A DNA stretch of 64,000 bases, taken from contig NC_088302.1 in NCBI RefSeq assembly GCF_032854445.1, positions 49,134,046-49,198,045 on the forward strand, in the 5' to 3' direction. A program made the translations under genes and the position numbers. Source of the DNA: Liolophura sinensis. Lineage: Eukaryota; Mollusca; Polyplacophora; Chitonida; Chitonidae. A model generated the notes under the pieces. It saw nothing but the letters and a program-made list of their open reading frames with translations. It was not told the DNA's origin and ran no database searches. The first letter of the stretch is position 1, and each line of letters begins with the position of its first letter. Shown here piece by piece: positions 37,504 through 60,817 of the stretch.

Positions 37504-37879
37504 TCTTACATAATCTATGGGCTTACAGCGTCACAACGCCAACCTTCAGCGGTGAAAGAATTCAACTGTTGTATAAGCACCCAAAATACGTGTAACTATG
37601 GATCATATGCAGACGTTGCATATGGATTTAAAAAAAAAATGGACAAAAATAATTATTATACGTATATGGATCTTATATTAATAGACGGGCCAGTTGTTTA
37701 CAAGCACAGGGATGTTTGTGAATGGCATATGTTTAAATGCACAAGAATGTTTGTTAGAGACAAATCACGCTTCCCAACTTAAGTTCCTTTAAAATGATCA
37801 CCCAATAGTGAGCTTCTCCAATTTTTCACGCAGAAAGTTTTCATAATAACCCTGAATGTACCTAGGCTTTGTGGAAACT

Positions 37880-37885
37880 AATAAA
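37880..37885 (+). terminator. Candidate polyadenylation signal AATAAA of the oxidoreductase
   Basis: A canonical hexamer 377 bases after the stop codon at 37503. No other hexamer was noticed between them; assignment by position only. Confidence 0.4.
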
Positions 37886-37969
37886 TAGACAATGCTGAAC
37901 GAAGATTATCTTTGCAGTAACTTATACATAGATGCCAATCAGACGCAGCATTGGTAATATTTATACAAA

Positions 37970-38070
37970 CATTTATTTATTTGATTGGTGTTTTACAACA
38001 TATTCAAGAATATTTCACTTCCACGATGGCAGCCAGAATTATGGTGGGAGGAAACTGGGCAGAACTGTTG
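37970..38070 (-). mobile_element. SINE family 1, 3' fragment
   Basis: Reverse-oriented; only the tail and the first 80 bases of the body remain, ending in 'aaactgggcagaact'. It lies between the convergent 3' ends of the oxidoreductase and PSMC3. Confidence 0.8.
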
Positions 38071-38521
38071 GGAACATTTATTTTATGGATATTTGTTCAC
38101 AGAGATCTATTTTCAGGTAACAGAAATGAGATTGCATCACTTCCATGTGCAAATAAATATTTCAAACACAAGATATTTTTACTCCGTTTTTTTTTTTTCA
38201 TACATGAACACTTTATTCTTAATATGTCTCCAACAATAAAGACCAGCAATGAAATCTTTGTTTATAAGATGTTAATACATCCTTTTTACATTGAAAATGC
38301 CAGGCTACAAACTTCAGGGGTGTCAATCCTGTTTCCACAGTTCAATTTGTTTATTCTGTCCACATTTAGCACTACTCTGAACTAAGGGACAGGTAATTCA
38401 GTGGTGACTTGTCATTGTGACTTATCTTAGCAGTTGCACAGCCTGGTGGCTTGTTCTTAGTACCACTTGCACAAGAGAATAGGGTCAAGATCAGAGCTTA
38501 GCTTGTCAAAGCAGTTCAAAA

Positions 38522-50769
<12,248 letters not shown>

Positions 50770-51000
50770 TTCCAACAACAACACCGGTGAAATGATGCAT
50801 ACAACCAATATTGATGACGTTAACGCATGGACGGTACCCAAGCAGCTCATTAACTCATGACGTTTTATGCATATACTGATGCACATGGTGTTGTCAGAAG
50901 CTCGCAGTTGTAACATTTGATGGTATGGTTTTGTTGCAGTTTCGTGTATTGTGTGGTGTTTGTACAAATAACTCACAAGTTTTATTCAAGCAACCTTAAA
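50770..51000. promoter_or_regulatory. Shared divergent promoter of PSMC3 and MRPS16
   Basis: PSMC3 starts leftwards at 50769; the first MRPS16 exon ends rightwards at 51054 at a good donor (gtaaag). Fewer than 300 bases therefore separate the two transcription units, a head-to-head arrangement typical of housekeeping pairs. No TATA box evident. The exact start sites are unknown. Confidence 0.6.
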
Positions 51001-51374
51001 CGTTTACGAATTACAGAAGGTTTACTTATAGGGTACTAAGTTTGACATATCCAGGTAAAGACGTGACGTTCCACGACCAACAACTGACACAGCCCGTGTA
51101 TTCTATTTACAAAGGCAAGCATAATGTCAGCATTCATATTTGTACTGTGTATTAATGTGTGAGTGTGGTAATGGTTATGTTGCTGATATGTTGGCATCAT
51201 TTGGTAGAGGATATGATGTCAGTTGCTTTTCATAGTGAACATGTTTAACATATGAGAAAGACTTTAAGATATGAAAACTTTAAGATAAGAAACCTTTAAG
51301 ACAGCTTTACCAGTACCAATGTTCACTCCAACAACGTACAAAAACTTAAAGGAATACATAAATGTCTCTGACAA

Positions 51375-51720
51375 CTGCTTCAGTGGTCTAATGGTTAAAG
51401 TGTTCGCCTTGAAGTGGGGAGTCCAGGGCTTAAACCAGGGTCGGGTCATACCAAGGACTTTAGAAATGGTTCTTGCTGCTGCCTTGCTTGAGTAAAACAA
51501 TCAAACATATAAAATGGTGGGCACCCAGTGTCAGCATGAAGTGACTGGGTGGGTGTCATGTCTGGTGACTTCGGCATGACACTTCAGTGGCGACTGTAGT
51601 GTTTTGACAGCATTGACTCCCCAGCCGTAAGAAGACACAGTCTATGTGTACACACTCATCATCATATGACTGAAAAAGTTTTAAACTATTAAGTACAGGT
51701 AGGATATAAAGCCCCAAGTA
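51375..51720 (+). mobile_element. SINE family 3 copy in MRPS16 intron 1
   Basis: About 345 bp. Head 'ctgcttcagtggtctaatgg', middle 'gcatgaagtgactgggtggg', tail region 'atcatatgactgaaaaag'. Confidence 0.8.
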
Positions 51721-51830
51721 TACATCCATACATATATTGTCCCTGACCTTATATTCTGTTGCTCTAATTATGGGAATTCATAGTATTTAACATCATAAAG
51801 GACATCTTTTTTTTTCTTTACTTTATTTAG

Positions 51831-54418
51831 GTGGTGTTAATGTTGCAGCAAGTTATCCAGTAGCTGCAAGGATGAAGGTTGCCATTCGACTGGCACTGTA
51901 TGGATGTGCAAACCGACCATTTTACCATATAGTGGCCATTCCTCACAGAAGGTCCAGGAATGGGAGAGTCCTGGAGCAAATTGGATCATTTGACCCTCTT
52001 CCAAATCTGGATAATGAGAAGTTGGTGGCCATTAATTTTGAGAGACTGAGATACTGGCTGGCTTCTGGGGCTGAACCAAGTCTGCCTATGCAGATATTGC
52101 TAGGTGAGTATGATTGGCTGGATGTACATGTATTGTGTACATAAGGTCTTGCTAGGTGAATGTAATAAACTGTACTTATTACTAAGTGAGTATTGTGTGC
52201 AAAAGGCCTTGCTAGGTAAGTATAATATACTCAAGTTATTACCAACCGAGTATTGTGTACACAAGGTGATAGATGAATATTGAAGCTATAAATAAGTGAG
52301 TATTGTGTACACAAGGCCTTGCTATGTGAGTATAATAGATTGGACTTACTACTAACTGAGTATTGTGCACACAGGGTATTGCTAAGTTTGTATAGTGGAT
52401 GTTATTACTAAGTGAGTATGGTGTACACAGGGGGGCATCCATGTCTGAGAGGGTTAGGGTGCCAGCACGTTGGTATGACCCATGATCTCCCCACCAGTGT
52501 AGTTAATGTGAGTCCAAGTCCAGCTGATGCTGGCTTCCTCTCCAGCTGCACAAAAGGAAGGTCTGCCAGCAACCTGTGGATGGTTGGGGGTTTTCCCCAG
52601 TACAGTTTAAAACACCAATCAAATGAATAAATAAATTGTGTAGACAGGACATTGCTAGGTGAGTATAATGACCGAAGTTATTACTGAATGTGTATTGTGT
52701 ACACAAGGTGTTGCTAGCTGAGTATAATCACTGATACAGAAGTTCTTACTAAATGAGTACTGTGTACACAAGGTATTGCTAGGTAAGTAAAGTAGACTGA
52801 AGCTATTTCTATGTGAATATTGTGTACACAAGGCATAGCTGGGTAAAGGTAAATAAAGTGTAGAAGATATATTACCAATACAGCACAGAAGGTATTGGCA
52901 AGTGAGTGCAGTGTTCTATTGCTATGTTAGTGTACAGTACAGCAGTTATTTATAGGTGAGTATAGTGTGCAGTGGTTATTTCTAGGTGAGAGAAGTGTAC
53001 AGTAGTTATTGTTACGTGAGGAAAGTGTACAGGGGCCATGGCTGACTCAGATGGTTCAAATCCTGAGTCTGGCTCTTTGAGACGGGCCTTGATCTCTGAA
53101 GTTGCATGGTGTCAAGTTACTCTGGTTGTTGTTTTTCTGGTTGACAAGGTTTATCATGTACATGTACTTCTAGTTTCTTCTGCACGTGAACCTGACTGGT
53201 GTAATATTAAAGAGAAAAAGTCCTAAAGACAGCATTGAACACAAATCAGATATATAAATGAAGGTGAGTATAGTGTAAAGTAATTAATTCTAAATTAAAA
53301 TTTAATGTACTGGTCATAAGATGGTATATCTATATAAATAATTATGCTGGGCGCCCAGTGTCTGCATGAAGTGACTGGGTGGGTGTCATGTCTGGTGTCT
53401 TCAGCATTTGCTGGTATGTGACTTCTCACGTTATTAGTTTTGGCACAGGCACCTGTGGTTTCGGCCCTGTTGCTCATGGTGTAAATTCAATGATGGTTCG
53501 AACTTTAAAGAAAGGCAAATCGCCCAAGGATGAAAAACAAGTTCAGCTGGAGTTGGTTAGAGCACGAAGTACACATTGATGAAGTGGACAGGCAGGAGAT
53601 AGAGTAAAAGTAGGGTTGTTTTATTGGAAAGGTTCCTGGGAAAGCGATGTGTAACTGGTGTAGGGACCTCAACAACTATGTGTCTCTACAGTTAGTGGCC
53701 AAAAAGGCAAAATTAGCTTGACTGATCAGCATCGTGTGTTCAGTTACTCAGTATCAATACAATTTTAGAACATTGGAATGATGAGGTCTCCTCGGTACTC
53801 TTGCACCTTTCCAAAGGTTACGGTGTTATACGTTTTTTTTTATTCACCACATGGAGCTTCTGATTCCCTTTTTTAATATAAAAATTACAATTCAGCATCA
53901 GTTTTTCTGGAGGGCCTTTGCCACCCTGAACCCCTTATCAGGGTGTTGTCCTGGACCTACATGGGGCCCTAACTGGTCCCTTGACCCCCAGCTTTTCCTC
54001 TTTTTTTCTTCCAGCCTGTGTCTCATACCTGCACCAGTATGGTGTGCATATCTGTACGTCACACATTGGAAAGTTACTAGTATTTTGCAAAAGGTTTAAC
54101 ATCCCACATCTTTGCAAATGTGCAAATTGGTGTTTTACCAAGATAACATTTGCAGTTTTCACTTTACTGTTAAAATCTTTGAGAGTAAAATAATCAGACT
54201 GGATATGTTGTTGTTAGTTCTGTTTTAGAGCAAATATGAGTTTGTGCTTGGTATTGCTTATCACTTTACATTTTATTATTGTTTCCTGACCAGGTTTGGC
54301 TGGTTTCTACCCACTTCATCCCCGGACGATCATGGAGGGCAGACGACTGAGGCTAGCACAGAGTATTGGAGTTGCTACTGAGCAAGCCTCAGAAGAGGTT
54401 AAAGAGACCAAAAGCTGA
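51831..54418 (+). CDS. MRPS16: Mitochondrial ribosomal protein bS16m
   Basis: Component of the small subunit of the mitochondrial ribosome. Coding exons: 51831-52103 (ATG at 51872, 41 nt leader) and 54294-54418. A non-coding first exon ends at 51054. The product is about 119 aa: MKVAIRLALYGCANRPFYHIV, GRVLEQIGSFDPLPN, then GLAGFYPLHPRTIMEGRRLR, matching human MRPS16 (IRLALGGCTNRPFYRIVA, GLAGFFPLHP) throughout. The start resembles bacterial S16 and no separate presequence follows the ATG. Upstream of it the frame is open back into the first exon and encodes a basic, acid-free stretch, with no ATG. Intron 1 carries a SINE; intron 2 opens with an array of copies of its own donor. An AATAAA lies about 1 kb downstream at 55427. 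Confidence 0.93.
52104..53035 (+). repeat. Degenerate tandem array of 5' splice-site copies in MRPS16 intron 2
   Basis: Starting at the true donor (ttgctag|gtgagtat) units of roughly 55-62 bp repeat 'ttgctaggtgagtataat', 'ttattactaagtgag' and 'tattgtgtacacaagg'. Donor-like copies follow near 52150, 52212, 52322, 52650, 52712, 52775 and, more decayed, up to about 53020. Each unit is the last few bases of exon 2 plus about 50 bases of intron. The SINE at 52434 interrupts the array. Confidence 0.85.
52434..52634 (+). mobile_element. SINE family 1 copy inserted in the donor array
   Basis: Plus-oriented, diverged head ('agagggttagggtgccagca'), body 'cagctgatgctggcttcctc', internal deletion before the tail 'aaacaccaatcaaatgaata'. 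Confidence 0.85.
53036..53070 (+). repeat. tRNA-like head remnant
   Basis: 'ggccatggctgactcagatg' followed by 'ggttcaaatcc', a B-box match, at the right edge of the donor array. No cloverleaf could be drawn, so a SINE head relic is more likely than a tRNA gene. Confidence 0.35.
53345..53410 (+). mobile_element. SINE family 3, internal fragment
   Basis: About 65 bp matching the middle of family 3 ('gcatgaagtgactgggtggg', 'gtcatgtctggtgtcttcag'). Head and tail absent. Confidence 0.7.
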
Positions 54419-56711
54419 TAAAATCTTGTTGATTTGTGTGAAATCATAAAGACAAGTTGTTAAAGGCTGCATTGTGTGAGGTGGTCAGATACTCCATTAT
54501 TGTGACATTTTTCACAGGCAGACTTCCCACAGCTGCATGAATACTGATTTGCCGTTTGCTGTAAGAACATAGTGTGACTGTCTTTTGGAGTGAAAATGTG
54601 TGTGTTACAGTCATAAGATTAATTATTTTGTATCTGTCTTTAATCACTTTAATAGTTCCACTGTTCAGTTATTCTGGTCATTGTTTATGGGTAGTTACAA
54701 AACAGAATGCAGACAGAATTTGATCTGTAAAACCTTGGTACTTTTGACATTGTGTTTCTGTCATGTGTTGGACAATATAGCAGATGTTGATGGGAACAGG
54801 TTTACTTTTGTATGAAATGTTCTTAAAATGATCCAGTGTTTGATAAAAGACCCTATACCAACAACAATTGTAAGATTTGCATGAACAGTGCTGTATAAAG
54901 GTTAGAAATGTGCGCAGATAGGAGAAAATCTTTGTATGTAAATATTTTAAGAGGAACTAAAAACGTTTATAAAATGATTCTGCTTTTTTTAATGTTTTTT
55001 GGGGGTCAGGAGTTACAGTCTATTGAGAAAAGGTCAAAAATGTGTTTATATTGCAGTACCACATCTGAAAATGCTAGCCATTTGTCCTTTCCAAAGCCAT
55101 TCTCTACAAGATGTATGAGTGGTGGAGATTCAGCAAACAAAAACCTCTTCCACATTATTAATTGGTTTTCATGTTTGTCTGCCTTATCTCTCGTAGCCAT
55201 AACATTAACACTCGACCCAGTGGATTAGCCTGTGATTTGACTGCCTACCATGCATGTGCCTACCTGGTCATATTAGCTACTGTACATGTTTACCAGAGAT
55301 CATTCCTTATTCCTGTAGCAAAGAGAGAAAAAACGTTGACGTATTGGTAGAAAGTGATCTCGTATGAATTTCTTTTTGTCACCAAGACCCGACCGACTCT
55401 ACCACAGCCAACCAAGACAGTTCTGTAATAAAAGAGTAAAGTTTCACTAATGTTTCCCGGAAAAGACCAAACTTCATTTAAGGCCGTCTGAGACGGAGTT
55501 AAAAGTTATAAACCTACAAACAAATGAAACGAATCCCATTCATCGTCAGTAGGTCATCAGACGATAATGCTTTGGTGTTATCATTAGCATGTTAGTAAAA
55601 GGACAATGTATAAACTCGTCCTTGTGACTAACTACAATGGCAATCAACACTGTAGGCAGTGGCGTCTTCGTAACGATAACCCGGCTCCAAATGCGTATTG
55701 TCTCCATGCTCTCAGTTAAGCACAGTGCTATAATGTGCATTGTTCAAGGATCAAAGCGATCATTCAAATTGGTGTGTTCCTTTCTGTTATTTTTAGCTGA
55801 AAGTTGTTCTACAGTAATCCAGAATTTACATTTTGACACGATGTGTAATAAATAGAAATTTTATAGTGATTTTAAATTTTGACTCAAGATTACGATCGTT
55901 GCGTGATCTCGCGGCCAGCAGAAGAGAGACACTATGACCTCTGACGTCATTCGCTGATTTGTGACTGGAATGCAATTACGTTAGTGTAGAGGTATTAAGG
56001 TACACAATAAAACCGCAATCACGCTTTACGATTGATTTCTCTTATGCAGGCATGTAGGGCCTATTACATTGGTAGGAGTGCAAGAAATAAAGTTTGGGTT
56101 GGCCTAGATCTGTTTGGTTATTAACTAGAGTGACGTAAAAGCATCGTATGGAGAAGCAATCATATTAAATCGTCGGATGGGTGAGGATAAATGTTTAATG
56201 TGATGGTAGTTAATATTTGCCGAATTATTTCGTTTGATGGCCGCCTGTGGTGGATCATATGAGAACATTGGTATCCTAGATAAATCAGAAATGTGTACAT
56301 GTACATATCACTCTTCGATAACAGAATTATGAGAGATTATTGCATACTTGTTGCGGTAAAGGTACGCACAGGGTGCACAGAGCTTTACTAGTATAAAGCT
56401 CCGCCTACCATGCACCGACTCTTTATGAAATTCTTTATGAGTCCATTACTAGGCTTGAAACCAAAACCTCTAAAAAAGACTTGAAATCACATGAAGGGAC
56501 CGACCGCAGACGCATGTATAGTTTCACAGTCGCCGCAGCTGGTAGCTAGTCGCCTATGTGAGATATTAAAATGTTAAAGTATGGCAGAAGTATATACATA
56601 TATGTATTTGTGTGATTTCTAATGTTCTTTTACATAATACTGTATGTGGGTGTAAGAGTGTTTAGCTGGTGAGCGCAATCGTTGGATACGATGGTGCGAG
56701 GGTAGCTTTAT

Positions 56712-57339
56712 ATGTCCGCTGTAGTGCGATCATCCATGCTGCCACCGTGAAGTCACGTTGACTGTCCAGTTGAACCGCTGTATTTCTCTCAACCACAGGT
56801 AAAATCCTTTGTCACTGTACATGTCAGTCATATCATAAGTAATCAAAGAAACTTTCTGCATGATCATTACCGCAGATGACACGCTAGTTGACAGTATAAC
56901 TGTATTACATCAGTACCGGGTACTCCCACTGCGTGTGAGCAGTCGGAAACGCATTGCATAATTATTGTTGTAACGGATTTATACTAAGGATATGATTCGT
57001 GACTTTCTCTTATACCTGAGATAGCTAACCACTTCATTTATGTAACTCAAAGAACTATACAAAAATAATAGAAATCATGTTTATTGTTTAATCGGATTGT
57101 TATAATTCGTTCCTCGAAAATGGTATTTTGTATGCAAATGAGGTGGCCCACAGGATAGTTGAAGTAGATATTTAAACATGGCGTTTTACCAAACTTTTGT
57201 ACAGTCCGCATATATAAGGAGTAAAACTGAAAGAGTACATGTAGTTTTAGATGTCCGCTGTAGTGCGCCCACCCATGCAGCCACCGTGAAGTCACGTTGA
57301 CTGTCCAGGTGAACCTCCGTATTTCTCTCACCCACAGGT
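56712..57339. repeat. 89-bp direct duplication, copies at 56712-56800 and 57251-57339
   Basis: Both copies start 'atgtccgctgtagtgcg', pass through 'accgtgaagtcacgttgact' and end 'gtatttctctca(a/c)ccacaggt'. They differ at few positions. The spacing is 539 bp; the second copy adjoins the minisatellite at 57412. Confidence 0.85.
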
Positions 57340-57411
57340 GTCGTCAATAAAGCATCAGAACCTCAGATACCGAGTTCTTGCAGTCCTTGTACTCTACCCG
57401 CGAGCTTACAA

Positions 57412-58200
57412 TGACTGTCGTAAATATGGATGGTTCAGGGACGTACCCTGCAACACAGGCTCTCCATGACCGTCGTAAACCTCTCTGGATGGTCCAACGA
57501 CGTACCCTGCAAAACAGGCCCTTCATGAATGTCGTAAACAACCCTGGATGGTTCAGTGACGTACCGTGCAACACAGGCCCTTCATGAATGTCGTAATCAA
57601 CCCTGCGTGGTTTGGTGTACCCTGCAACACAGGCCCTCCATGACTGTCGTAAATATGGATGGTTCAGGGACGTACCCTGCAACACAGGCCATCCATGACT
57701 GCCGTAAACCCCTCTGGATGCTTCAACGACGTACCCTGCAAAACAGACCCTTAATGAATGTCGTGATAACCCTGGATGGTTCAGTGACATACCCTGCAAC
57801 ACAGGCCCTTCATGAATATCGTAAACAACTCTGGATGGTTCAGTGACGTACCCTGCAACACAGGCTATCCATGACTCTGGTAAACCCCTCTGGATGGTTC
57901 AGTGACGTACCCTGCAATACAGGCATTTTATGAATGTCGTAAACAACTCTGGATTGTTCAGTGACGTACCGTGCAACACAGGCATTTCATGAATGTCGTA
58001 AACAACCCTGGGTGGTTCAGTGACATACCCTGAAACATAGGCACTTCATGACTGTCGTAAACAACCCTGGATTGTTCACTGACGTACCCTGCAACACAGG
58101 CACTTTATGAATGTCGTAAACCCCTCTGAATGGTTCAGTGCGTACCCTGCAGCCCAGGCCCATTACGAATGTCGTAAACACACGTGGATATCCCCCGTGC
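57412..58200. repeat. About 59-bp minisatellite, roughly 13 units
   Basis: Unit landmarks: 'ggatggttcagtgacgtacc', 'ctgcaacacaggccc', 'catgaatgtcgtaaac'. Some units are shortened. Long open frames on both strands here are repeat artefacts. Confidence 0.93.
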
Positions 58201-58489
58201 CCTGCACGTTTTGCTATCACCATGAGGCTATAGCAGATACCGATAAATATCGATAAGTAAACCCACCATTAAAGTAAACAGATACAGCAGAATCGTTTTT
58301 CGGGCTTCATCAAACTAAAACAGAAAGGCGATATTTTTCTTATTAGAGAACGTGTCGTATTGTAAAGTAAAACTCGATTTTTGTGTAATATTTCATGTCA
58401 GATGTTAAGGTGGAAAGGCTACACATGTATACGAGATTCCTCGAAGTTTTAAGCTCTGTGTTAGGATCCCTTAATTCATGTAACTGTGG

Positions 58490-58822
58490 GCCGCTTCAGT
58501 GGCGTGGTGGTTAGAGCGTTCGTCTTGAGGTCGGGAGACCTGGGACTCACTGGGGCGGATCATACCAAAAAACTTTAAAAATGGTACCATACTGGCTGTT
58601 TGCCTCGTTTGGCGCGAATCCCAGCTTAGAACAGGAAACAGGATTGGTGTCAGTATGAGAAAATTGGTGTCTGGGTGGGTGACATGTTTGGTGTCCTTGA
58701 TATTACAGTGGCATCATCACATTCGCGTACCCACACTTATGGACTTGCCCAGCTGCAAAAAGAGACAGTATGTGTACACACCCTTAATGACTGCTCGTGG
58801 TCATACGACTGAAAAAACAAAC
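58490..58822 (+). mobile_element. SINE family 3 copy
   Basis: tRNA-like head 'gtggcgtggtggttagagcg' with 'ggtcgggagacctggga', then the family 3 middle, ending 'gtcatacgactgaaaaaac'. The tail is replaced by an A-rich run. Confidence 0.82.
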
Positions 58823-58960
58823 AAAACAAAAAACAAAAAAAAACACCCAGACATATATAAATGCCATATAACTGTAGACAGATGCGTACTATATAAAAAA
58901 TACTATGATTCATTACTGACACTAACTTGATAGCACTAATTCCCCTATGTATTAGAAAGT

Positions 58961-58961
<1 letters not shown>

Positions 58962-59010
<49 letters not shown>

Positions 59011-59027
59011 TTATATATATATATATA
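58962..59027. repeat. (CA)n microsatellite followed by a short (TA)n
   Basis: About 24 CA dinucleotides from 58962 to 59009, then a short TA run. Confidence 0.97.
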
Positions 59028-59586
59028 AACTTCCCTGAAACATTGTCGGTTTCGAAACAAACGACTTCTTTCAATACATTTGTCTCTTTCAAGTGACATG
59101 CCATTCTTCACAATGGTGAATATTATACTCACGTCTACTAACTTCTTGACACAGATATCGGTATGTACGTTCACACCTCATAAACATACAATAAATAAAA
59201 CTTTTGATAAACTAATGTAGATTTTTGTCTTTTTTGAGGAAGTCGGACCAAGTATATACACTCGACTGATTAACCTATGAAGAAGAATGACTTTCTTTGT
59301 TTTGTAATCAGGTCGTACAGCGTGATCAATAGCTCCTCTGTGTGATTATTTTGAACCGCTGTCCTATATACATATAGCACACCAGGAAACATTACACGTT
59401 TATTTCGGAGTTTTTTCATCAGCTAATCAGACTAACAGTTGTTACAAGAGAGAAAGAAGTCAAAACGACTGACTGGTTAAGTCTGTAAGCCGAAGGTGTG
59501 CATATTAACCATCGGGTTAGACTAGCAATTGTACCAGAAGAGAAAGAACTCCAAAACGACTTATTGTGTTTGTAAGCCGAAGGAAA

Positions 59587-59962
59587 ATGGCGAAAATTCG
59601 GCATGCCATAAGTTTAGCGGACTTGCGGCCTTTTACTTTTAAGATGAAAATGGCCACGTTATTCTCTGCGTTTACCCTGATAATGCAGTTGTTGGGGGTA
59701 GTAACATCCAGCTGGGTGAAGGTAACAGGAGAGGGATACTTTAGCATATTTGGGTTGTGGCAGGGATGTGTCAAGTACCAAGAGGACGTCAATCTAACTT
59801 GTGTTTCATACGTTAACCTGGAATCGGACTGGAAAGCTAACTGCTGGAATATATCTGACGTCATTGATGATGTCGTTCATAATGCGAATGGTGACGTGAT
59901 AGACGAGCTTGAAAATCTGTGCACGGTTCTTGAAACATTGAAACAACAGCCATGGAGACAAG
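59587..59962 (+). CDS. Claudin/PMP22-family four-transmembrane protein, first exon (partial)
   Basis: A single exon of 125 codons plus one base, ending at a donor (acaag|gtgggc). An N-terminal cytosolic stretch of about 19 residues (MAKIRHAISLADLRPFTFKM) precedes a first membrane helix (MATLFSAFTLIMQLLGVV). The first extracellular loop follows, with TSSW, then GLWQGC and a second Cys ten residues on, the W-GLW-C-C signature of claudins and relatives. The remaining three helices are not seen in the 4 kb that follow, so the gene probably continues beyond the window. Family assignment is fairly safe; the exact subfamily is not, since invertebrate claudin-like proteins are diverse. Role by family: cell junction or membrane organisation. 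Confidence 0.75.
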
Positions 59963-60015
59963 GTGGGCAATACTTTCTGTCATAATCTGTAGACTGGCTG
60001 ACTGTATTATTATTA

Positions 60016-60125
60016 TTTGGGGTTGCCTTGGGATCTGCCCGGTTTTCTCCTGCCATAATGCTGGTCACTGTCGTATAAGTGAAATATTCTTGAGTACGGC
60101 GTGAAACACCTATCACATAAATGAA
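60016..60125 (+). mobile_element. SINE family 1, 3' fragment
   Basis: Starts within 'gatctgcccggttttctcct' and ends in 'cacataaatgaataaa'; first intron of the claudin-like gene. Confidence 0.88.
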
Positions 60126-60458
60126 TAAAATATTATATCGTTATTAGAGTTATACTTTCTGAATACTAACGATGACACTATTACGTGTACTTAACAATGC
60201 ACTGTCTGAATAGAGTGTGATCTGAAAAAGAGCTTTTGCTTATAGGTTTTTAAAAATCCCATTTCTGCACGATTACTCATATCCGTGCCACATGGATGTT
60301 TCTGTCGTGTGATTTAGAATCCGACCATTTGTGCTTGGGGGTTACGTGTATAATTTATCCAGATTTTCCCGACCCTTCAGAGTCACAATGTTTTGGTTCA
60401 GTTCCAGTTTAGAGCAAGGAATTCTGGAAATCCACACCCTTCCACTGTTGACGGTTGA

Positions 60459-60802
60459 GTGAGTGAGTGAGTGAGTGCTTGGGGTTTAACGTCGTAGGCC
60501 TACTCAACAATTTTTCAGTCATATGACGACGAAGGAATCCTTAGGGTGCATGTACGTGTAATGTGCCTCCTTGTTGCAGGACGGATTTCCACCGCTCTTT
60601 TATTTAGTGCTGCTTCACTAAGACGACTTACCGAAGGCAAGTAAGCAGCCCCGCCCGAGCCATTATACTGATACGGGTCAACCAGTCATTGCACTATCCC
60701 CATCATGCTGAACGCCAAGCGAGGAAGTTACAACTTCCTCTTTTAAAGTCTTAGGTGTGACTCGATCAAGGATTGATCCTGGATCTACCGGTCCCGATGC
60801 GG
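60459..60802 (-). mobile_element. SINE family 2, full length, with perfect 15-bp target-site duplication
   Basis: Reverse-oriented complete element flanked by actgttgacggttga at 60444-60458 and 60803-60817. It starts on the plus strand with a (GTGA)n tail and 'cttggggtttaacgtcgta', and ends with the tRNA-like head. It is the best reference copy of family 2 in the window. Confidence 0.95.
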
Positions 60803-60817
60803 ACTGTTGACGGTTGA

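Larger units (their letters stand above)
54419..59586. other. MRPS16 3'UTR and intergenic region before the claudin-like gene
   Basis: No convincing coding exon. The first kilobase is probably MRPS16 3'UTR. Beyond it lie an 89-bp duplication, a minisatellite, a SINE and a CA repeat, listed separately. 55450-56700 shows nothing I can identify. Sequence from about 59220 to 59586 is the likely promoter and leader of the claudin-like gene. Confidence 0.55.

Noticed and set aside
57344-57846. Open frames on both strands up to 152 codons
   Set aside because: Translations of the 59-bp minisatellite; the same peptide recurs with drift and no start context or homology.
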